Shown here one piece after another: positions 58,738 to 64,000 of a DNA stretch of 64,000 bases. This stretch comes from JADJPF01 sp964492845 (GTDB lineage Bacteria > Acidobacteriota > Blastocatellia > Chloracidobacteriales > JADJPF01). A program made the translations under genes and the position numbers. The stretch's first letter is position 1; each line of letters opens with the position of its first letter. The notes beneath the pieces are model-generated. The model saw only the letters and a list, made by a program, of their open reading frames with translations, searched no databases and was not told the DNA's origin. The stretch spans positions 386,158 through 450,157 of the forward strand of contig CAZBMZ010000001.1 in the NCBI GenBank assembly GCA_964492845.1, read 5' to 3'.

Positions 58738-58797
58738 TTATAGATAATTTTTGGAGAATAAATAAAAATAGCTAAATAAATTAGCCCAGGAGGAAAC

Positions 58798-60519
58798 ATG
58801 AACGAAGCAACACAAGAAGCAATAGAATGGTTTGAAGTAGAAGTGCGACATGGAGTGCTAAAAGGATTTTTTGACGTTGCTCAGCTTGTACCAGCTTTTC
58901 AACGAATGAAGCCAAGTTTACATCGCTACTGTGATAAAAACGAAGTAATTGATGTTGATGCTATGTTATATGCTACAGCAAGACTTCCAGAGGATATTCA
59001 TGAAGTGCGAGAAATTTTGTTACAAAAGAGTGTTCCAAATAATTTTGCCCAACAACCTGGAATTGTTTCTCTTCATTCTCCATCAAGACGACGTGCTGCT
59101 TTTAAGATAGGCCCAGAAACCATAATAATTGTTGTTAGAGATGAAATAACAGAATTACTAGATTTAATGTCTATTGTGACTAGTTATTTTATTGAAGCAA
59201 CAAAGATCTATCGCTTGCTAGCAGGTCGTCCACTTCTTGAAGAAATCCGCCAAATTGCTACAAGTGGTTCTGATGCAACTCTAGAAAGACGTAATCGTCT
59301 TATAGCCCGGCTAGCTTTTGATCTAGGGACTACAGAAGAATCTCTTCGTCTTTTAGATCATAAATGGGATGGAGAACTGTTTGTTCGCCTTCAGTATATT
59401 GCAGAACATCTACCAACAATTTTTATTCGTATGCACAGAGCATTTAATGATATTAATTCACGTAATCCAGCGCGGAAATGGTGCCAAAGAATTGCTGATT
59501 TTGTTGGAGAAGTTTCAGGTTCTGAGCAACGCCCAATACATATTATTTCTAGCAATACTCATAGCACGGTTAATGTGCTTTCTGGCTATGCACGCCTTCA
59601 TCAGGATAAAGTATTAGCCTGGGGACGTGAACAATCTACAGATAAAAGCTCATTGGACTTAATTGAGCGACATGTTAACACTATCCATCATACTAATTTA
59701 ATATATTATCTAATGAAAGGATACTTAAGAACACAGCCTGAAATTAGAGCAGCAAAACAGGCTTATGATGAAAGTTTAGGCATTACAGTCTTGCCAGATA
59801 TTTTTATGGTAGGTATTGATTGTCAAGTAATTGATCTAACAAAAATAGATTTTAATCTAGTTGATCCTAGGCTTAACCTAGATATTGAAAAATTAAAGGA
59901 AACTCACCCAGTAATTATTAATTTTGATTATGCTTTTGGAGAACAAGCAGGAACAATAATTGAGGAATTAATTATGACTTTCCAAAAACGTATTCATAGT
60001 TTTTCTATTATGGGCAAGGCTGGTACAGTAGTTGGTGAGCGTGGTGGAATTATGATTCCATCTTATCTACTACAACAAGGACGCAATGAAATTTATGATT
60101 TTCCTAATGGTAATGGCTTAAACCGAGAAGATTTTGCAGATGTAATTGCTGATAGCCGAGTTTATACTGATGGGCCAATGTTAACCGTACTTGGTACAGT
60201 CCTACAAAATAACTCTATGCTAAATGAATATTATGAAAAATGGCATATTTTAGGACTAGAAATGGAAGGAATACCCTATGTTCGTAAACTTCACCAATGT
60301 AATAAATTAGGTTATTTACGGGATGATATTATGGTAAATGTTGCTTATTATGCTTCTGATGCGCCGTTAATACCGGGCGAAACTCTTTCCAGAGAGTTAA
60401 GTTTTGCTGGGGTTGATGCTACTTATGGAATAAATTTGGTTATTCTTAATAAATTATTAGGTCGTCATCCACAAACAGCAAGTGTTGAAAAAGCTGTAGC
60501 TAAAGGCAAAAAACATTAA
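58798..60519 (+). CDS. 573-aa protein of unknown function, phosphorylase-like C-half
   Basis: A soluble protein with no signal peptide. Residues 1-240 are mostly helical. Residues 240-560 read like an alpha/beta enzyme: PIHIISSNTHSTVNVLSGYARL, PVIINFDYAFGEQAGTIIEELI, FSIMGKAGTVVGERGGIMIPSYLL and LGLEMEGIPYVRKLHQC. The last has the glycine-rich loop plus an E-M-E motif seen in nucleoside phosphorylases (PNP/MTAN fold), but the match is weak and by eye. A GGAGG ribosome site precedes the ATG. It is a single-gene transcript, bounded by terminators on both sides. Confidence 0.7.
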   Translation: MNEATQEAIEWFEVEVRHGVLKGFFDVAQLVPAFQRMKPSLHRYCDKNEVIDVDAMLYATARLPEDIHEVREILLQKSVPNNFAQQPGIVSLHSPSRRRAAFKIGPETIIIVVRDEITELLDLMSIVTSYFIEATKIYRLLAGRPLLEEIRQIATSGSDATLERRNRLIARLAFDLGTTEESLRLLDHKWDGELFVRLQYIAEHLPTIFIRMHRAFNDINSRNPARKWCQRIADFVGEVSGSEQRPIHIISSNTHSTVNVLSGYARLHQDKVLAWGREQSTDKSSLDLIERHVNTIHHTNLIYYLMKGYLRTQPEIRAAKQAYDESLGITVLPDIFMVGIDCQVIDLTKIDFNLVDPRLNLDIEKLKETHPVIINFDYAFGEQAGTIIEELIMTFQKRIHSFSIMGKAGTVVGERGGIMIPSYLLQQGRNEIYDFPNGNGLNREDFADVIADSRVYTDGPMLTVLGTVLQNNSMLNEYYEKWHILGLEMEGIPYVRKLHQCNKLGYLRDDIMVNVAYYASDAPLIPGETLSRELSFAGVDATYGINLVILNKLLGRHPQTASVEKAVAKGKKH

Positions 60520-60546
60520 AGTAATAGAAAAACTTCTTAAAAAACA

Positions 60547-60576
60547 AAAAGCTGGCTTATTTTGGGGCCAGCTTTT
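60547..60576 (+). terminator. Intrinsic terminator
   Basis: A perfect 10-bp stem (60547-60556 with 60567-60576) and 10-base loop 28 bases after the stop of the 573-aa protein gene. With A and T flanks it can serve both strands, so it may also end the convergent M91 gene. Confidence 0.85.
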
Positions 60577-60622
60577 AATTTTCTATTACTTTTTAGGAAA
60601 ACTTTTCTGACAAACAAAGTCA

Positions 60623-61648
60623 TTAACAAGCAAAACAATTACAAACTTTCATTTGACCATTTGGTAACTTAGCACCGCCGGAATTCCACATATCACCAGC
60701 AAGTTGCTCATTACTACGCATTGTATTGTTGGCTGCAATACCGCTAGTTGTGCCAACTCTTTGCCAAGCTGAGCGATCTAGATAAGTTGCACGTGCATTA
60801 AATCCTAATTCCGCACGAATTGAATTTTCTGTAGGCTCGCTACCTTGACGTGCGCCAGTAAAACCAGTTGTACGAAATTCTTCAAATCTCCAATTTTCTT
60901 TATAGGTAGTGTTACCATCCTTAAAAGTATGATCAACATTAGTTCGGTTGATAGTTCCTTTTTGAGCGTGATTAGCATGAATTAATTCGTGTGCTAAAAC
61001 TACTTCAGAAGAAATTTTCTCATCTCTAATTGTGCCATTTGCTTGGCGTGTAGGTAATGTGATATTTAGGTTTGGATCATAAAATACTTCAGCAGATGAT
61101 CCAACATTTGGGCGGCCCGGTGTTCCTTGAGATTGAGCAGCATTTGAAGAAGTATAAGCATTGTCTTTTACATATTTAATTGAAACAGGCTGTTCACCAT
61201 TAAGAAGATTATTAACTAAAGCATAGCCTTGATCGTGTCCAGCAGTTTTTCTTGTTGCTGCGTGAACAAACCCTTGAGAATCAACTGTTGTTCCGGGAGC
61301 AAATTTAGCTAAATCTTGAGCTACACGAGTGCGAAATGCTGTGCTACCTTCAACTTTTAAGTTGGTAGGGCCGCTAGCTACAGCCTGATCTATTCCGCCT
61401 GGTTGAACTCTATTTGCTTCTGCTTGGAAAGAGGCAGAATTAATTGTTGTTTTAGAAGAGTTAATTGCACTAGGTGCTGCACCATTCAAGGAAGGCTTTA
61501 AGTTGCTTTGTAAAGGGCTATCTGTTGGTGTAGAGGCTTTTTGAGCAGATAAACCATTTAAACTACCTGTTTTTTGTGTTTGTTGAGTTTGTGTAGTTTG
61601 TTGTTGAAGAGAAATATTTTGACTTTGATCAGATGAGCCTATACGCAT
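60623..61648 (-). CDS. M91 (NleD-like) zinc metallopeptidase, effector-like
   Basis: A 341-aa protein with no classical signal peptide. Residues 1-75 are Gln/Ser/Thr-rich and disordered. The zinc motif HELIH is at about 220-224, in VVLAHELIHANH. The segment TENSIRAELGFNARATY is typical of M91 peptidases, whose best-known member NleD is a type III secreted effector that cuts host kinases. The C-terminus ends in VCNCFAC, three Cys in the last six residues. An N-terminal stretch (GLSAQKASTPTDSP) is shared with the divergent protein at 62029. AAGGAGA precedes the ATG. Confidence 0.85.
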   Translation of the reverse strand: MRIGSSDQSQNISLQQQTTQTQQTQKTGSLNGLSAQKASTPTDSPLQSNLKPSLNGAAPSAINSSKTTINSASFQAEANRVQPGGIDQAVASGPTNLKVEGSTAFRTRVAQDLAKFAPGTTVDSQGFVHAATRKTAGHDQGYALVNNLLNGEQPVSIKYVKDNAYTSSNAAQSQGTPGRPNVGSSAEVFYDPNLNITLPTRQANGTIRDEKISSEVVLAHELIHANHAQKGTINRTNVDHTFKDGNTTYKENWRFEEFRTTGFTGARQGSEPTENSIRAELGFNARATYLDRSAWQRVGTTSGIAANNTMRSNEQLAGDMWNSGGAKLPNGQMKVCNCFAC

Positions 61649-62028
61649 TGTGATGTCTCCTTGAATGTTTTTATTAAATGAATAGTCTGAATTATTTTTG
61701 ATGAATCGTTATTCAACTTATCGCTATCAGTATAGAAAAGTTGCTCAAAAAGTCCAGAAATTCTCCTGATTTTTGCAAACCTTCCTAAACCTAATAATAA
61801 GCAATACTTATTATAAAGGTAAATATAATATTTTACAATAAGTTACAGTAAGTTATTATATTTTGCGGAAAAATATAAAAGTTTCTGCAAAAACCAGGAA
61901 AAATTTTTATGAAGTTTTTTTCTCTTTGGGTATTAAGTGAGTGAACAGCAAATAAACATATATCAAAAACTTTAATACCAAAAACTTTTAACCTAATTAA
62001 AAATCAATATTTTAAGGGAGTATATTTT
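61649..62028. promoter_or_regulatory. 380-base divergent promoter region with inverted repeat
   Basis: Very AT-rich. A perfect 8-bp inverted repeat (61794-61801 with 61807-61814, arms ataataag and cttattat) lies near the middle. Two taagtta-type copies follow at about 61850. It must hold promoters for the two genes that share an N-terminal motif, so the dyad could be a joint operator. No open frame or RNA gene was seen. Confidence 0.4.
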
Positions 62029-62622
62029 ATGAAAAGCATGAACATTGGATCTATTAGTAATGTTGGCATTAATCAACTAAATAATAACCAAGCTGTTAAC
62101 AAATTAGCAGATGCTCAACAAGGAAATTTAGCAGGAATAACTGCTAGAAAATTAGAATCTCCCACAGAATCACCTAATATGGCTAAAACTGCTGCTAGCA
62201 ATGGCACTCAAGGCTTGGAGCAATCTATCCAAGAGATAAAACAATTGTTAGGCGAATTAACAAAAATGTTGAAAAAAATGGTTCAAGAACTCCAAAAAAA
62301 TAGTGAAGCTGGTAGTGGTCAACAAGCTGAAAAAGCGGCCCCCAAAGGTCAAGAAGGTATAGAAGGTGCTAAGGAAGCTAACCAAGCCGCAAAGCCTATG
62401 AATCAAGCAAATGGAGCGGGTGAGGCAGAAAAAGCCGGTGAAGCAGAAAAAGCTGCTCAAGCTCCTAGCAAAAAAGAAGGAATGAATAAACAACTTGAAA
62501 TGATTTCACAAATGATTGAAATGCTAGGAAAAATGTTAGAAATGCTCAAACAACTATTAGGACAAATGCAAGGAGCCAGTCAAGGCAATAATATGGCTGC
62601 TCAAGCCGCGTCAGCACAGTAA
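62029..62622 (+). CDS. Helical secreted-like protein, partner of the M91 peptidase
   Basis: A 197-aa protein without a signal peptide or membrane segment. The N-terminal 50 residues hold the motif GITARKLESPTESP (36-49), aligning with GLSAQKASTPTDSP of the divergent M91 gene; both also start with M-x-I-G-S (from Met4 here). Residues 60-90 and 155-190 are amphipathic, Met/Leu-rich helices (LGELTKMLKKMVQELQ, IEMLGKMLEMLKQLLGQM), separated by an Ala/Glu-rich part. This resembles secreted chaperone-bound or pore-type proteins. Function unknown. The ribosome site GGGAG lies 8-9 bases upstream. Confidence 0.75.
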   Translation: MKSMNIGSISNVGINQLNNNQAVNKLADAQQGNLAGITARKLESPTESPNMAKTAASNGTQGLEQSIQEIKQLLGELTKMLKKMVQELQKNSEAGSGQQAEKAAPKGQEGIEGAKEANQAAKPMNQANGAGEAEKAGEAEKAAQAPSKKEGMNKQLEMISQMIEMLGKMLEMLKQLLGQMQGASQGNNMAAQAASAQ

Positions 62623-62682
62623 ATTTAGTTTTTAATCCGTGTACCTCTCAATTTCCAAAATCCTATCAATGGCGATACTGAC

Positions 62683-62714
62683 AAGGGGAGAAGTAATTCT
62701 TCCCTTAATTTTTT
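62683..62714 (+). terminator. Intrinsic terminator
   Basis: A 10-bp stem with one G-U pair (62683-62692 with 62697-62706), a GTAA loop and a run of eight T, about 60 bases after the helical protein gene. Confidence 0.9.
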
Positions 62715-62804
62715 TTATCCCTAGCTTTGGTCAGTTGACGCACTGCTACTAAAACATACAAACTTAGGCCAATTGCAAACTTAGAATAATTAAAGGATAG
62801 GGCT

Positions 62805-63698
62805 ATGGAAAAACGGCAATTTGGCAAAACAGATATGCAAGTTAGTGTACTTGGCTATGGTGGTGCAGAAATAGGTTTTGAAGGTGCTAGTTTAGAAAAT
62901 GTTACAACTCTTCTTAATGAAGCTTTAGATTCTGGGCTTAATATAATTGATACTGCTGCCGCATATTTAGCTAGCGAAGAACTAATAGGACAAGCTATTA
63001 GCAATAGACGTAAAGACTTTTATTTATTTAGCAAATGTGGTGCAGCAGAAGGTTTTACCAAATTTGATTGGAGTAAAACAGGCTTACTTAACCATATTGA
63101 AACTAGCTTAAAAGCCTTAAAAACTGATTATTTAGACTTAATCCAATTACATTCTTGTAACACAGAAACGCTTAAGCAAGGTGAAGCTATTGAGGCTTTA
63201 GAAACAGCCCGTCAAAAAGGTTATACTCGCTATATTGGCTATAGCGGCGATGGTCAAGACGCTGTTTTTGCTATTAAAACAGGTGCTTTTGATAGTCTTC
63301 AAACTTCTATCAGTATTGCCGATCAAGAAGCAATAGATTTACTACTACCTTTAGCACAAAGCTATAATTTAGGTGTAATTGCTAAGCGTCCAATTGCTAA
63401 TGCTGTTTGGAGAAATTCAGACAAACCAGAAAATGCTTATCATCATCCATATTGGGAAAGAATCCAAAAGCTAAAATATGATTTTCTTAGCAGTGCAGAA
63501 TCTTTTTCTATCGCTCTACGCTTTACTTTAAGTCAACCTGGGGTTTGTACAGCAATAGTTGGCACCAAACAGCCTGGACGTTGGCAGGCAAACGCTAAAA
63601 TGTTAGAGGCTGATGGCCCGCTTTCAAAGAAAGAAATTGCAGCAATTTGCTCACGTTGGCAAGAAGTTGGCGGCAGCAATTGGCCCGGACAAGTCTAA
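62805..63698 (+). CDS. Aldo/keto reductase
   Basis: A 297-aa NADPH-dependent reductase of the AKR superfamily. The opening MEKRQFGKTDMQVSVLGYGGAEIGFEG is typical. The catalytic Asp and Tyr are in NIIDTAAAYLASEELIGQA, the Lys in FYLFSKCG and the usual His position in LDLIQLHSC. The end FTLSQPGVCTAIVGTKQPG binds the cofactor. Substrate unknown. It is bounded by a terminator upstream and a mobile-element gene downstream, and has no operon partner. Confidence 0.93.
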   Translation: MEKRQFGKTDMQVSVLGYGGAEIGFEGASLENVTTLLNEALDSGLNIIDTAAAYLASEELIGQAISNRRKDFYLFSKCGAAEGFTKFDWSKTGLLNHIETSLKALKTDYLDLIQLHSCNTETLKQGEAIEALETARQKGYTRYIGYSGDGQDAVFAIKTGAFDSLQTSISIADQEAIDLLLPLAQSYNLGVIAKRPIANAVWRNSDKPENAYHHPYWERIQKLKYDFLSSAESFSIALRFTLSQPGVCTAIVGTKQPGRWQANAKMLEADGPLSKKEIAAICSRWQEVGGSNWPGQV

Positions 63699-63764
63699 TT
63701 AAATCTAAATTAAGTTAATCAAGTCCGTAGCTTTTCTTTGAAAATTTTCGTTGAACCCTCTTTT

Positions 63765-63806
63765 GCAAGCGCAGTCTCAGCTTCTTTAGAGCCGAGTTAA
63801 GCTTGC
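63765..63806. other. Nested hairpin upstream of the TnpB-like gene
   Basis: Outer arms gcaagc and gcttgc enclose an inner stem (ctcagct with agccgag, one mismatch). It lies between the aldo/keto reductase gene and the start of the transposon gene. IS200/IS605-type elements carry subterminal hairpins at their ends, so this may mark the left end of the element, but that is inference. Confidence 0.35.
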
Positions 63807-63912
63807 AATAGGCGAAAGGCGATAAATAACCAAAAATAAGTAAAATATATAGACAAAATGGAAAGGAAAAGCTAAAATAAATATCACTAAATAATAGCAA
63901 AAAGAGATAGTT

Positions 63913-64000
63913 ATGTCACTTTGTGGAGTCAAGTTTGCAGCACATCCAACAGAAGAACAAAAGAGAGTGTTATCACAATGGATGGGGTGCGCTCGATTTA
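63913..64000 (+). CDS. TnpB/OrfB (IS605-type) protein, 5' part cut by window edge
   Basis: Twenty-nine codons are visible. MSLCGVKFAAHPTEEQKRVLSQWMGCARF matches the start of TnpB/OrfB proteins: a short beta strand, the P-T-x-E-Q motif, a Leu/Trp helix and a GxARF segment. TnpB proteins are RNA-guided nucleases carried by IS200/IS605 elements and ancestors of Cas12. The full domain and guide RNA region lie beyond the window. Confidence 0.7.
   Translation, partial: MSLCGVKFAAHPTEEQKRVLSQWMGCARF

Overview
The window looks like chromosomal DNA from a low-GC, AT-rich bacterium, most likely an Acidobacteriota member (Blastocatellia-like). The main clue is several secreted von Willebrand A (VWA) proteins, two of which fit the 'VWFA-related Acidobacterial domain' pattern. 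Other support comes from ordinary bacterial housekeeping genes, long signal-peptide proteins, an S53 protease and scattered short palindromic repeats. The assignment is an inference. No rRNA, tRNA or CRISPR array was found.

Layout. 1-12.5 kb: guaB (cut by the edge), a deoxyribonucleotidase-like HAD protein, an ECF sigma / VWA / anti-sigma operon, a secretin-N-like protein, TerC, two orphan small genes, an M23 peptidase, hemC, a lipoprotein, a VWA protein and a phosphodiesterase. 12.6-21.3 kb: a rifampin-phosphotransferase-like PEP enzyme, then a 765-base non-coding stretch with six 11-bp direct repeats and a candidate small RNA, then an unusual wHTH-sigma-degenerate GGDEF fusion, an OPT transporter, aroB and a small membrane protein. 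21.3-24.4 kb (minus): dtd, atpC, atpD and a coiled-coil protein. 24.6-26.2 kb: glycerate kinase and a small orphan. 26.2-33.7 kb (minus): one tightly packed run from an HU-actin fusion through ccsA/hemX, hemA, kptA, a methyltransferase, a GT2 glycosyltransferase and an RmlD-like reductase to a BtuF-like protein.

32-47 kb is the most interesting region. It holds a giant tubulin-like GTPase (1506 aa) preceded by a small membrane protein, divergent from a DUF697-SHOCT membrane protein, a PilZ-zinc-ribbon membrane protein, a secreted VWA protein and an actin-like ATPase fused to an HU DNA-binding domain. Beyond the tubulin gene lie a Q-rich DUF4328 protein, a lone receiver domain, a GNAT enzyme and a coiled-coil GAF protein. 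A tubulin homologue, an actin homologue, VWA and membrane adaptors in one neighbourhood suggest a membrane- and DNA-linked cytoskeletal system. Related tubulin/VWA/GTPase loci have been predicted before by comparative genomics; the HU-actin partner is the part I do not recognise.

47-64 kb: a lone nuoB, an alpha/beta hydrolase, a PlsC plus lipid kinase pair, an archease-rtcB RNA repair pair, a DUF5678 protein, another VWA protein, an S53 protease with an Ig/IPT surface protein behind it, a 573-aa protein of unknown function, and a divergent pair made of an M91 (NleD-like) metallopeptidase and a helical protein that share an N-terminal motif, a candidate secretion signal. An aldo/keto reductase follows, and the window ends at the start of a TnpB/OrfB-type transposon gene.
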